Shown here piece after piece: positions 1-11,240 of a stretch of DNA of 64,000 nt. This DNA is from Owenia fusiformis (taxonomy: Eukaryota > Annelida > Polychaeta > Sabellida > Oweniidae), in NCBI GenBank assembly GCA_903813345.2, contig CAIIXF020000012.1, positions 7,215,615 through 7,279,614 of the forward strand, in the 5' to 3' direction. The notes under the pieces were generated by a model, which was not told where the DNA came from, ran no database searches, and saw only the letters and a program-made list of their open reading frames with translations. Every line of letters begins with the position of its first letter. Position 1 is the first letter of the stretch. Made by a program: the position numbers and the translations under genes.

Positions 1-272
1 ATGTTGTGTCCAAATATGGCACTTTGCCAGTGAACTAATTCTTTCTTGAATGTTCGGACAAAAGCTTTGATAGTACCAACTAAGAACAAATATAATTGCA
101 AATGAACAGATTTCTTTTCAGAGAATGACATAGGCTATTTGATTGGTTTTGAAACCAACACAACTTGAAAACCAGTATCAAATACTGTAGCCTACTTTAA
201 AAACATAAGGTTTTGAAATAAAAACACAACGTATAATTGCTAATGAATTTATGATTTATTCGAAAACATCGA

Positions 273-424
273 AGGCCCGTAGCCAGGGGAGGGGTCGCAA
301 GGTTCGGGTGGTTTCATGCAGTTTTCACCATTTTGAGCACTTTTCAAGTGATTTTAGTTATATTTGGGCCAAAATTGTCAAATGTGAACCCCCTTTGTGA
401 AAGGCAAATCCTGGCCACGGGCCT
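273..424. repeat. Short MITE with 15-bp inverted ends
   Basis: The ends are AGGCCCGTAGCCAGG at the left and, reverse-complemented, AGGCCCGTGGCCAGG at the right, enclosing about 120 bp with no coding capacity. A fragment with the same end sequence lies at 5250-5300. This is a small non-autonomous DNA element downstream of the BRICHOS gene; the superfamily was not determined. Confidence 0.6.
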
Positions 425-603
425 GCGTCGTAGAATGTCCATATAATCTTCTAATTATAGTTGCCAATACTAACTAGTTTTGTCTCCAAATCTTCAGAGT
501 TGATAGCAAATTGAATGATGTATCACCGGTGAAAAAATTAAAGAGATTGGTCTATAAAAAGCATCTATGTAAAAAAGCGTCCATTACTTACTGATCACCC
601 CTA

Positions 604-831
604 GTATAACTAGCCTATTCATCAAGAATCTGGATTACGTAATGGGAGGTTTTGGATACGGGGTGAAAAATGAAGCATATATCTTAAAGTTCATCGAAAG
701 CACATTTATGGGTTGCATTCATTCTGGGTCACCTTGTATACTAACTAGCCTATTCATCAAGAGTCTGCGTGAATAGACACGGGATACATGATGTATGAGG
801 GTTACGTAATGGGAGACTTTGGATACGGGGT
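604..831. repeat. Imperfect direct duplication in the 3' flank of the BRICHOS gene
   Basis: The text at 604-664 (core ACTAGCCTATTCATCAAG, then TTACGTAATGGGAG and GGATACGGGG) recurs at about 739-831 with some 30 extra bases in the middle. This is a local duplication of unknown significance. Confidence 0.6.
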
Positions 832-920
832 ATATATGCCGAAGGAATAATTGATATCTTACGTAAGGCACCGAAGTATTTACCCCAACCCGCACATCAC
901 ACGTAGCTAATTTGTCCTTA

Positions 921-1375
921 CTAGGGAAAGAAAGCATCAGAACAATATGGTGCTCTACAATCTGCCTCAGAGGGGCAAAAGAAATCAGGTGGGTATCTAA
1001 AAGAACAGTCACACCATGATGAGTAGCAACAGGGAGCAGGTCCACATCCGGGAATGCAGCATTCATCACAACAAAATTCTCCAAACTCGTAGCAAGTGCT
1101 TTCACTATTCATACGACTGTAACAGCACCCAGGACCAGGTAAAGGATAACCATAGACATAGTCACGACTCTCGCTACTTTCACTGCTGCTGCTATCACAA
1201 CTGCTCTTCTTACTGCTGCTGCCGCTCTTACTGCTACTCTTACTGCTACTACTGCTACTGCTGCTGCTCTTACTGCTACTGCTGCTCTTACATTTGCTCT
1301 TACTTTTGCTCTTACTGCTACTGCTACTACTGCTATGCCTTTTCACTCTCAATAAGGTTGTATTGCCAGCATTTC
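921..1375 (-). CDS. Last exon of the BRICHOS gene: furin site, Ser/Lys tract, Cys-rich tail
   Basis: The acceptor is a T-rich run ending in TTTTTACAG just above 1375. The two leading bases complete a split Gly codon with exon 5. The exon encodes NAGNTTLLRVKR, then 58 residues (221-278) that are mostly Ser with spaced Lys, then about 80 residues (279-358) with 15 cysteines, including CC pairs, plus many Pro, Tyr, Gly and acidic residues. The stop is at 921-923. I do not recognise the tail. Many Cys and a Ser/Lys segment would suit an extracellular, cross-linked, matrix-like or antimicrobial product, but that is inference. No canonical AATAAA was found within 200 bp downstream. Confidence 0.7.
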
Positions 1376-4300
1376 CTGTAAAAATCATAATCATTCTTAT
1401 GAATTCATTTGACTTATTATCTTTTAAAGGCCCATTATGCGTATTTTCAACATTTTGTGGCAAAATGTAGACTTACTTTTGAACTTCATAGTATTTCCAA
1501 TGGATTGATACTTTCATTTGACACCAAAAATAGCTCAAACGGGCCACATCAAAGGTTACAATAAATTATCAAAGATAATAATTTTGATCTTTCAAATTTT
1601 ATATACCAAGTTTTGACCAATGTCAATGAAAGATGGTTAAGATGTCTGTATCACATGATTCATTCATTTTTGTGTCGCCATATTTTAAATCAATAGTTAT
1701 TTGAAAACATGCGTCTTTTCAAAATTGGGCATGCACAACTAAGGATCTCTGAGCTTTTGTCATCTCTATGAGTGCTTTTCCTCAGAAAATAGCCAAAATC
1801 CAACATATGCCTGTCAAAATCTGTTGCGATACTTTCTCCCCCCTTTGTATAGATATATCAAACTGGATTGCATAGTAACGCCGTCAGGTACTAGAAAAAT
1901 GCATATATGACGTGCACGGACCTGGGGACAATTCGGGAAATACGGGCTAATCTCAGCTTTAAGCGTTAATATCTGCCTTATTTAGCTTACAAAGCTAACT
2001 ATGTGTATTATATATCATTTTGAAGTATTTTTTATTCGCATTTCACTGAAATTATTTTTCCTTGAAAAGTATGATGGGGTCTACCATATTTTTTAAGTTA
2101 AATGTACTCCGACATCGTCAGATACGCTGTAAGACGTAACATTTCACGCTTACACGGTTCGTTGAAATCGGAATAACTTTTGAAATACTGATCAGAATTT
2201 TACTAAAATTTCACATTTTATTCATTGAAACATGTGCTTTTATGACGTCACAATTGCCTAGCGGCTACAGTTCAAATCGTCTTAAATGAACGCTTTTAAG
2301 ATTTTCAAAATTGTGTAAGGTTTTGAAGGCGAAGGAGACAAGCAATAAGTTTACCTTTATTTAACCTTCTAATCTAGGTCTGATTTCAAAAAAAATTTAA
2401 TTGCACAATATTGTCATGGCGAAATTTACAAAACAATAACCGATTTCTTTATTTTTCAAATAATAAGAGAATAAGAGTTGCTTTTAGAGACTTGAAAAAA
2501 TGTAACGCATCGATTTTTTACCACAAATCCCATACATATCAATTTTTACTAACGCCCCGAGTGGATTTCCTGACCGTTTTTCCAAAATCAAAAACATTTT
2601 AGAAATATTGTCCTCGAGATCTTCTTGCTCTGTGAATTTCACCAGGATTGAATAAGAATAAAGCATCTTATTTTTAGGTTGACTAAACTTGACAAAATGT
2701 AACGCTTGTCGTTTTTGACGTTATAATGCTGTATAACTATAACTGATCGCCTGATTTCCCTTTTAAAAAATTCAACCGTCTTTTCTCATTAAGATCAACA
2801 ATTCACTCACATGACACAAAATCAAAAAATGATTTGATTGTTCAACCATTTAGAACAGAATATGGAAGGAAATCAATTGGGACAAGTGGCCCATCAATTT
2901 ATAACTCTTTATCTACTGATTTGAGAAACTCAATTCATATAAAAATGTTTCAACGAAAGTTTAAGTCCAATTTGTTAAGTCATTATTAGTTAGTTTGAAC
3001 CATACTTCCACTATGTTACATCAAGATAATTAAAAATGTATGCTTTGTAAATTTGTACATTACAATAACTGTTCTAACATGACATGCTTTATGTATAACA
3101 CATTTTATTTTTTCAAAACATGGAATCCATACACCCCTCGGGGTGTCCTTTTCATATCACTTGTAAATTAATATTGTATGAAAACTAGAATTGAATAATA
3201 AATTGAATTGAATTGAAATTGAATTGTTATATGCTATATAATACTGATTGCGCCCTATACTGCCCATTGTATTGTTTTTGTATTTTGACGCCATAATGTT
3301 ACTCTAATTGTCCCCTGTTTCGTGCGACGTGTAATAGTATATTTTGGCTTTCTGAGGTTCATAATTCCATGTGAAGATAATGTTTTTGAAAAGTTTTGAA
3401 AAATATATAGTGTTTTCAATAATTTAATCTTTCATTTTTGGTGCTTCGACATTTCATATACTACAATCCCAACTTACCGCGTATATTATCATCCTTAGTA
3501 TCATCGCCATCTTTTCCATCATGTTGTACATCCTCAGTAACAGGGACAAGCCAGTGTATGGGAAATCCGGCACAGGCGTCCAGGACTTGCTCGCTTAGGA
3601 ATCCCCGATGATCGATTTCCTCTTTGGCCGGCTTATAGTGTGGCAGATTCCTATTACCATCTTTACCATGTGATGTAAATTTTTCTCCATCCTGAAGGAA
3701 ACATAATATAACCATGTGATGTAGACTTTTTTCTCCATTTCGAAAAAAACATAATGGAGCCAACAAAAAGTTCTAAAAAGCAAGCCCAGTGTCCTATTTA
3801 AGAACCCGTATTCTTACTATTGAAAATGGATATCTACTAATATTATTTCACAATAATCTACTTGTCCTTTGAGACATTCAAGCTTGACATAGGCTTTCGA
3901 AAATTTTGGTTGCTAATAAATAAGTAGACGGCGCTGATTGATTCGTTAGGAAATCCACAAACATAGTAAAGTAAAATTATATTTGATTTCGAACCTATCT
4001 ATCCACGAACGACTGTTTCAAATGGAGTAGCAAATCAACTTACAGGATGATGTTCCAAATAACTCTTCATTGCCTTTGGAGAAAGGACCCCTTTGTTGAG
4101 CTTGCTCAGGTAGCATACAAAGCTTGTGTTGAGACCAACTTTCAGCATTGTGAAACCCTGAAAATAGAAAGAAATATTTTGAACAACGCATTCACTGGGA
4201 GGTATCGTAATACAAAGACATGGTGTCTTTGTAACAAAATGGCCTGACTTCCGGAAACAAATTCCCGTACGATATTTTGTTATGTACATTTAATATTTTT

Positions 4301-6199
4301 TAGACGAGTTTCTATAAAATTGTATACGTGCATTTAGCGCATACTCTCTATGTTTAAAAATCTTATTAGTATTCATCCCGCATCATCAATAAGCAAGAAA
4401 TTCACCGTTCTTATTCCTCGCTTTTGACACAAAGACACCGTTCTGAAGATACAAAGACGTCGCTGTGTGTCTTCATAAATAAAACAAAAAATGAATGAAA
4501 CCAGCTGTCAAAGCGTCAAGGGGCGAAATGCGAATGATCTGAGACGCCTGGTGATGACTCAATGAAGGACTTTCACTTCACTGGTGTCATCGACCAGTTT
4601 GTTTTCCATTCAATTTGTAGCGGCGCTGATATGCTGCCAAGATTGTGGAAGGGAGTGTATTCGATCGTGATGTAACAATTGACGTAACTTATTTTTCTTA
4701 CCTTGCTAAAGTCATTGTACACAGAGTAGCCCTTTTCTTGATCGTCAAGCTCTGTCATGTTATTGTGAACGTCTATTTTCACAAGGGTTTTCTTTGCAAG
4801 CGCGAATTCCTAGAAAACAAAATAAGTATTGGCTGAATATTAGCAGAATATTTATAGGTAAGCTTAGAGCAATAGTAGATAGCAACATATAATTAATAAA
4901 TTGTTTTATTCTAAAATGCAAAGTAACAAGAAAAGGGTACATATACAGTTGTATATTGTTTTTAGGGGATGGAAACTATAAAATATTGGCAATCGTCATT
5001 TGTGCCTAAGTAGGGTTTAAATGGATTTATTTACCTTAATGGTGTCGCTACCAAAGCCTTTTGTGAATTTCAACGTTACAAGAATTGCGCCTAATGTGAC
5101 AACCACAATCAACACAACGGTCACTGCAGCTATGATATACTTCACGTTTGACTTGGCTGCAGGCTTCTCGTATTCCTAAAACAGAATTTGGGTAAATCAC
5201 TTGAAATTTACGCCGTAAAAACTGCATGATTATGAAATAATTGTTGGCCGGGGTGGTCTGGGTGGGGGGTCTCTCGAACCCCCTCTGGCTACGGGCCTGT
5301 ATTTGTCACAATGATGGATCTCCAAAAATCTTAAAAGAAATTCCCTTGGGGAAACTGAAGGGGTTCAGCACTTAGATATTAATAAAAAGCTTGTGAAACG
5401 TTTCCGCATATAGGTCTATATTTAATTTTATTTAATTAATTGCTGGAATTACACCTGAAAAAACGCTAAAAGCGCTTTAGTGAAGAGTGCTTTACAAAAT
5501 CGCCGTTCTGATTACACCAACATTTCTAAAGCGCCCTAGGAATTTTATTCTGAAGTTACACATGTCATTTATAAAACGCTTTCCGTGCACTTTAAACGAT
5601 GTTATGGAGAATAACCAGCAGATGTGTACATCTACAATAAATGTATTTTTTTAGCATCTAAGAGAAAGCATAACCGAGACTTTTGCCAGTGATGTGAACT
5701 TATTAAATTTTTGCGATATAATTTGATGACCTATTGCATTTTTGGGTCCCATCCATCATTTCCTGTATTTTTGCGGTGGCCCAAATGTGTAGCATCCTAC
5801 ATACATCTTATTTCGTTTAGGGCAAATGACAAAAACCCGGGTAAGTCGTTTTACAAAAGCCGATCGGTATTACACAACGGCACCGGGCTAAAACCTTAGG
5901 CGCCTTTTTAAAACGCATTTAAGACGTTTTTCGAAGGCTACACGTTTGGGCCACTGCAAAAATACATGAAAATGGATGGATGGGTCCCCAAAAAATGTAA
6001 TAGGTCATCAAATTATAAATAAACGATGACGTAATTAAACGCTTCATATAATGGGAATAATAAACATGCGAATCAATTCTTCTAATATCCATAAGTCTAA
6101 TTATTTCAAATAACATTAACACAAATAACAATAACACAATACAACATAGATTACCTGGAATACAATTGGTGGTGGTGGTGTTTTCTTTTTGGAGTCCAT
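921..6199 (-). CDS. BRICHOS-domain type II membrane proprotein with furin site and Ser/Cys-rich C-terminal product (6 exons)
   Basis: Exons read on the minus strand are 6199-6155, 5175-5035, 4809-4702, 4157-4044, 3691-3478 and 1375-921. All have AG acceptors and GT donors. Phases are 0,0,0,0,1, and the sum is 1077 nt, giving 358 residues plus TAG. Residues 1-27 are lysine- and proline-rich (KKKTPPPP), 28-50 are a hydrophobic span, and the positive side faces the cytosol, so it is type II. The BRICHOS domain covers about 70-186. Its family hallmarks are Asp95 in VYNDF, Cys113 in FVCYL and Cys176 in LDACAGFPIHWLV, which match the proSP-C and chondromodulin pattern, with Cys spacing 63. Sequons lie at N79, N108 and N212. 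An acidic stretch (187-206) precedes RVKR at 217-220, a furin consensus; in ITM2 and chondromodulin a C-terminal peptide is released this way. The last exon was assigned by phase and context, and it supplies the furin site the architecture needs. Without it the frame at exon 5 would end after GKLGL. The function of the released part is unknown. Confidence 0.8.
1164..1337 (-). repeat. Serine-codon microsatellite inside the coding exon
   Basis: A run of AGC/AGT codons interrupted by AAA/AAG makes an imperfect trinucleotide repeat that encodes the poly-Ser/Lys segment. Such tracts commonly vary in length between alleles. The open frame on the opposite strand (1016-1381), rich in Cys and Tyr, is only the complement of this repeat. 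Confidence 0.7.
1376..2789 (-). other. Intron 5 of the BRICHOS gene, unique AT-rich part
   Basis: I see no exon, RNA gene or repeat with recognisable ends here. Small open frames near 2411-2666 overlap one another on both strands and have no family features. Confidence 0.5.
2790..3226 (+). mobile_element. LINE 3' fragment (CR1/L2-like ORF2 tail) in intron 5
   Basis: From 2792 to the TAG at 2987-2989 the frame reads RSTIHSHDTKS, then a stretch with GRKSIGTSGPSIYNSLS, then FQRKFKSNLLSHY. This is the typical C-terminal end of CR1/L2/Daphne-type non-LTR ORF2 proteins. It is followed by a 3' UTR and a tail of TTGAA-type repeats (about 3190-3226). Everything 5' of the last roughly 65 codons is missing, as is usual for a 5'-truncated LINE insertion. 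It sits antisense to the host gene. Confidence 0.7.
5250..5300. repeat. Fragment of the 273-424 MITE family
   Basis: Reverse-complemented, the end at about 5281-5299 reads CAGGCCCGTAGCCAGAGGG, the same terminal sequence as the element at 273-424, next to a G-rich stretch. It lies in intron 1 of the BRICHOS gene. Confidence 0.5.
5718..6016. repeat. Foldback element in BRICHOS intron 1
   Basis: The left arm at 5718-5793 (ATAATTTGATGACCTATT, then GGGTCCCATCCATC, then GGCCCAAATGTGTAG) is repeated in inverse at about 5937-6016, around a loop of about 140 bp that contains weaker inverted matches. It is a MITE-like palindrome with no coding capacity. Confidence 0.65.
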
Positions 6200-6293
6200 G
6201 ACTGCGTCGTGTTAGTCTTCTAACGTTCTTTGTGTTGTCTCGCGTTCTGCTGAATAGCAGGGAGAAGATCTAAAATGTGCGGCTAAGGTACTG

Positions 6294-6301
6294 CTTATAT
6301 A
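6294..6301 (-). promoter_or_regulatory. TATA box of the BRICHOS gene
   Basis: The minus strand reads TATATAAG here, 95 bp upstream of the first ATG (6199-6197). A start about 30 bp downstream (near 6265) would leave a 5' UTR of about 65 bp. Placement relative to exon 1 supports it as the core promoter; the start site itself is not proven. Confidence 0.55.
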
Positions 6302-6612
6302 TTTCAGATTCATTTTAATACATTTTGATGCTATTGTATACAGAGATGTCAATCAAACCCATAACTCAATTGTGTATCCTCCTATGAATATAAAAAACCG
6401 TTAAATAATTTGTCAATGACATTATAATATGTTATACATTTTAGTAATGGGTTTGCAGTCGAAGGTAATCATTCATTTTGGCAGTACGTATTCAAAATGC
6501 TGAATGCCGAAAGATAATGCAGATGATCTGAAATGTTCCGGCGATTTTTGATTTTAACATAGAGGTTAAGCTAGACGTTTTAAAAACTTGCACTTGGCCG
6601 TGTGATAAATGT

Positions 6613-7210
6613 ATTTATTATATCACTGTCATATTCCCCACTCTCTGATTGGTCCATGTCCTACATGTGACTAAAAAATAACTAGCAATATTCAACGGAA
6701 GTCACGTGACTTCCAGTGAATATCAAATGATATTCAACGGTCATGACTTATACATCCCCAGGTTGACTTAGTTCAGTGTAATTTTCATTTTATATATCCC
6801 ATAAAAACCATAATGGCAGACGGTAAACACAGGTTTCCAAATATATCTGCAGATGAAATTGATAGAATCCACAATTACCAATAATCCACAATCTACATTA
6901 CAATTAATTATAATGTTAACATGAAACCTTAAATTAAGATACTACAATTTGGTAGTTGATATTTATTGTATTTATTGTTACATGTATATTGTTAGAAGAA
7001 ATATTAATGTATTTCAATGTTAACATATGACATATTTAATAATAGAAGATGTTATGACAGTGATATAATAAAACAAATATTTAATTCTATTTTCGGTGAA
7101 TACCTGTGACACTTTCACCAAGATGATATTCCACTAGCCCACCGGGCTTCGTGGAATATCACTTGTGAAAGATGCACAGGTATTCACCTCAATAGAATTA
7201 AATATTTGTA
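6613..7210. repeat. Two adjoining foldback structures upstream of the BRICHOS promoter
   Basis: TTTATTATATCACTGTCAT at 6613-6631 is matched in inverse at 7055-7073. Directly beyond, 7075-7205 is itself a palindrome: AAATATTTAATTCTATT, then GGTGAATACCTGTG, then GATATTCCAC are mirrored around CCCACCGGGCTTC. They are probably MITEs, with the second perhaps nested at the edge of the first. Confidence 0.6.
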
Positions 7211-8304
7211 TAATATGGTCCTCTGGGGATTGGTTCTCCCCTTCGTAGTATTTACTTCCCCAATTGAGTATAAAGGTATATGGAAAAAGTTAGCTCCCTG
7301 AAAAGCCAATTTATCTGTCAATAATCCAACTGCGGGTAATAGCATTACACGGTCAGGTGCATGTACACAAGTTCTCCGACTTAAAAACGTGTAGCTGCAT
7401 GATGCCTCCATCCTTCAAGATCGGTCCTTCACTGCTTTCATAATGCAATGAATTACTCTTGGGCCAAGGATGTGATGCCTCAATCACATTTGATTTACGG
7501 CAACTATACGGCAGTATAGTATAGTTTTAAAAATCGAGAGAAATGTGCAGCATGAAATTTAGTTTTTGCATAGTGCTGTACGATGTTGATTTAATCTGAC
7601 CGAGGCCTTAACCTTTCTACATTCAGCTCTGCATCGATCAAGATGGAAATCATTTAGATCACCTAAAATGTCATATTTCTCAATTCACAAAAGTCTGCAG
7701 TGAGTTTAAGTGGATATTGAATTGTCTATATCACGTGAACGTGAAAGAATATACAGTAGTTACTCCTGTTTCATTTAGGTACAATCTTTCGGGACACCCA
7801 GAATATGCAAGCAGTTCATGACAAGACGACTGATCTGCTCACCTTCGGGAAATTAATTGCAATGAAGGTTAACGTAAAAAAATATTATATTTCAAACTTG
7901 AGAGTTAGTTTTCAATACAATGATGCCAAATATGAAAAAACATCATTTATCACCATCAACCTTGAATAAAATAAAATAAAAACGAATGGCATATCTTTTC
8001 TTATCTTGAAAAGTCACTTCGGACTCGATGACTTGAAAGTTTCGTATTAAGAGGAGTTTCGTAAGAAGGTTTGTACGTCATATGAACTATATATTCATAT
8101 TGTGAGAAACAAGTTTAACATGACAGAAGAAATATTTCACATAATGGACCAGACAGAATTCCTATTACGATCAAGAGAAATTAATTATAATTGAAGCCAA
8201 TTCGAATAAGATCAAGATTATGTTACAGTTTTTATAAACGATAGGTCCTGATAAAACAAGATTCTCATGACATGATGTATAATAATCATGGGGCAAATTG
8301 CCTT
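7211..8304. other. Intergenic stretch, nothing recognised
   Basis: AT-rich sequence without a supported gene or clear repeat. The 75-codon frame on the minus strand at 7184-7411 runs into the neighbouring palindrome and is not credible. Confidence 0.4.
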
Positions 8305-8783
8305 TTCAGTTTTCACACAGGAATACCCTGACAACGGTAAAGTCAGAGACCGTTGTCACAAAATGGCGGCCATGGATTCGTATTCGATTCGATTTTCATT
8401 AACTGCATCTTTAATAGCACCTAGATTAAATTCCTTTGTGTCTTTCTACTCATTGTATAGTTGAATATGTTCTGCCATCGAAATAAAGCCTTCAATTTTA
8501 CCGATCAAAATATGAGACAGTACAACGTCTTTCCTTTCTCTGTGAATGCTTTGAAATTCAGATTCCGTTGTCATTGACGATATGGGAGACGGTATATTGA
8601 TCGAAATTGGGATTTCATATAATACACAATCACAAGAGTTTAATACATACACAGAATCAGCGACGATTAGGTCTCATGAAATGAGAACCAAGTGATTAAG
8701 AGTTGAAACGACGGTTACGTCCGCCATTTGTGACAACGGTATCTAACTTTACCATTGTCATGGTGTTCCGGTGTGAAAGAAAT
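8305..8783. repeat. MITE with about 60-bp imperfect inverted ends
   Basis: The left end (TTCACACAGGAATACCC, then ACAACGGTAAAGT, then CCGTTGTCACAAAATGGCGG) is mirrored at 8702-8783. About 340 bp of unrelated sequence lies between. No transposase is present. Confidence 0.65.
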
Positions 8784-8925
8784 TATGGTTCCCCAGGGAT
8801 TATGGTCCCCTCTTTTTCTACGGCCCTTACTTGTGTATAAGATAATAAGGGAAAAAGGTCATCATATAAATCAATGGAGAGTAGGAGACCATAAATTAAT
8901 AGGACCTCCTACCCTTTTAAACTAG
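8782..8925 (+). repeat. Dispersed repeat, copy 1 (inverse of 40993-41152)
   Basis: CCCAGGGATTATGGTCCCC, the ATAAGATAATAAGGGAAA segment, TCAATGGAGAGTAGGAG and GGACCTCCTACCC recur in inverse order and orientation at 40993-41152. It is a diverged short interspersed family of about 145-160 bp. Confidence 0.65.
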
Positions 8926-10159
8926 TGTGCTTTTGGCATTTTATGTCCGCTTCCAAATATTACTTTCAAGTACAGTGTTACATGCATATGTATACATGTA
9001 AAACATAGATGCCAACATAGATGGGGCGACCAATTACACAAAGGATTGAGTAAATGGGATCTAAGAAGTCAGAGGGGTAAGATTGTGCAGTGACTCAGAG
9101 GTGACATGTTTTGCAATTTTCTGACATATCGATGTTTTCGTTGTGGGAAAATATCGAGTTTCGATCCTGGGAGTCAATCTTCCTTGATCATGCAACACGA
9201 TCAATGTAACTTTGGATAAGCTTTAAAATGATATATGACACCATGGGCCCATGATGACACATACTATGGGAAACATTGGTATATGTCTGCCTAGGGGGGG
9301 GGGGCATACTCTCGGGACACCCTGTAGTATAAGATTTTTCGGTGCTTTATTAATCTTCGAAAGGTTCCCATATTCTATTTTTACTGGGAGACAGGTTACC
9401 ATACTCTCCTACTTCGCCCTTGGAGGCAGATACAAAGGCTGCACATTAATCATCCAAAGAACTCTCTTCATCAGCCAAGACAAGGTCGAAATGGTAGCTC
9501 AAATGTCAGACAATCATTTTTCGACTTGAAAGACAACAGGTACAGAATTGTTATCGCCATTTTGATCAAACTGACGCTAATAGATAATATTATTAATAAG
9601 ATAATAATATATGATCAAGATGCACTCGGATAAATTATTTAAACGCCGATTTGCGTCATGACAAGCTCCGCCAATCAACGGAGTGCATGTCAAATCATTT
9701 ATATTTAACACGTTACATTTTGGTTACAGTTCAGAAACGAGGTATAGACATCAAAATGCTGTTTTCAATTCTGTAGCATTCTTTACTAGTAAATACCCTG
9801 TGCAAAGTCTCGAAATATAGTTTAGTTATCAAGTATTACTTTTCCAAACTTTTTGTAAAAATTTGGTCATCTTATAATTTTGAAATATTTGAATTTCCCG
9901 CCATTTAAGAAACGAATACTTCGATTTTTCGATAATCAAATACAACACATCTCCTCCATTGAATAGATCGGGCAAAAGTTAACTCTTTCAACCATGCAAT
10001 CCATTCATTTTTATATGCATATAAACTTTGAAAATATTTAAAAAAGTTGTGAGGTCACAACTGTATCTGAAGAGTTTGAATTACAAGAAAATTCGAAATC
10101 AGGGAATATGAAACAATACAGGACCAACATTTTTGACATGCTGTTTTAAATTTCTTACA
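8926..10159. other. Intergenic stretch with a G homopolymer run
   Basis: A run of 11 G at about 9294-9304 is the only notable simple repeat. No gene is supported; the 92-codon frame at 9251-9529 crosses the G run and has no family features. Confidence 0.4.
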
Positions 10160-10765
10160 TGTAGTACTCATCATAGGCCAAGGGAAAAGTAATAGTAAGC
10201 TGTATATAGAAGAGACAGGTCCACAAGTAAGATTGAAAATTTTTCAAATTTTTTTAGTCTTGGCACTAGTTCTCCTTACTGGTATCAAATTGTATTCCCA
10301 AATCTCTTCAAAATCTTCTTCAAAGTGTTTTTCAAACTTATATCATTGTTTTTTTCAAATCTTTATCTAATAACTGCATATAATACTGCATATAAAACAA
10401 CAACTATGGATATCTGCAATTGCCTGGCAAGCTGAAACTGATTGTCACTGATGGAGGTCAGGGAGGTCAGCAGTGACCAATCAGATCACTTGTTTACTAA
10501 TGAACTTGCCAAGCAATTGCAGGTTTTCAGAAATTCTCTCTTTTAGACAGCATTATTCACTCTATATCATCTGACTGAGTTTCAATCTTAGGTAAGAGCT
10601 ACAAACTATCAATTTTCTATCAACTCCCCATGGCTTTTTGAAAATAATACACTAAATATTGTTGAAATCTCCATCTTAACAAGTGGTCTAAGTCAGAGTT
10701 GTTCACCTGTCTCTTCTATATTCGGCTTACTATTACTTTACCCTTGGCCTATGGTACTCATAGAA
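10160..10765. repeat. Nested foldback element upstream of the oxidoreductase gene
   Basis: The outer arms at 10165-10219 (GGCCAAGGGAAAAGTAATAG, then AGAAGAGACAGGT) are mirrored at about 10707-10762. Inside, CTGCAATTGCCTGGCAAGCT (about 10414) is mirrored by ACTTGCCAAGCAATTGCAGG (about 10503). Two concentric inverted pairs suggest one long decayed foldback, or one palindrome inside another. Confidence 0.65.
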
Positions 10766-11240
10766 TATTTATTTGATCTTTTTTATATTTTTACAACTTG
10801 CTAAGAATACTCTTAGGCTATTTTTTTCATTTTTTGGACACCCGATATGATACCTGTATGACATTATGCGTCATAGATACTGGAAATATCCCACTTCTGG
10901 ATAAGCTCTACTTTGGTCACCCGTGATTATACAGTAGAATTAGATACAGTCCAATTAGATTACTTTATTACCTTGAAGAACACATCATACTTATGTCTGA
11001 TCATAAGTTCGAATAATAGTTTTGGTTCAAATATCAATTGTATGACACATAGATACCGATTCGAGACCTTCCAGGGGAAAAGGACCTGCGAGTAGTCTTT
11101 TCGCTATATCGAGTTAACATGTCTCTATTAGCTGTTCTTGAAAATATAAAAAACAAACACGAGTCATATAACATATTTTACATGTTTTAGCCTTAGTAGC
11201 ACACGTAGTCATACACGAAGGCGAGAGCATAGACGGCGAT

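Noticed and set aside
1016-1381. 121-codon plus-strand frame rich in Cys and Tyr
   Set aside because: It is the complement of the Ser-codon repeat in the BRICHOS last exon; its cysteines come from TGC/TGT triplets of the repeat.
921-1463. Stand-alone 180-codon secreted protein starting at 1463
   Set aside because: There is no signal peptide at that start; a strong acceptor at 1376-1377 and the phase match with exon 5 make it the last exon of the BRICHOS gene instead.
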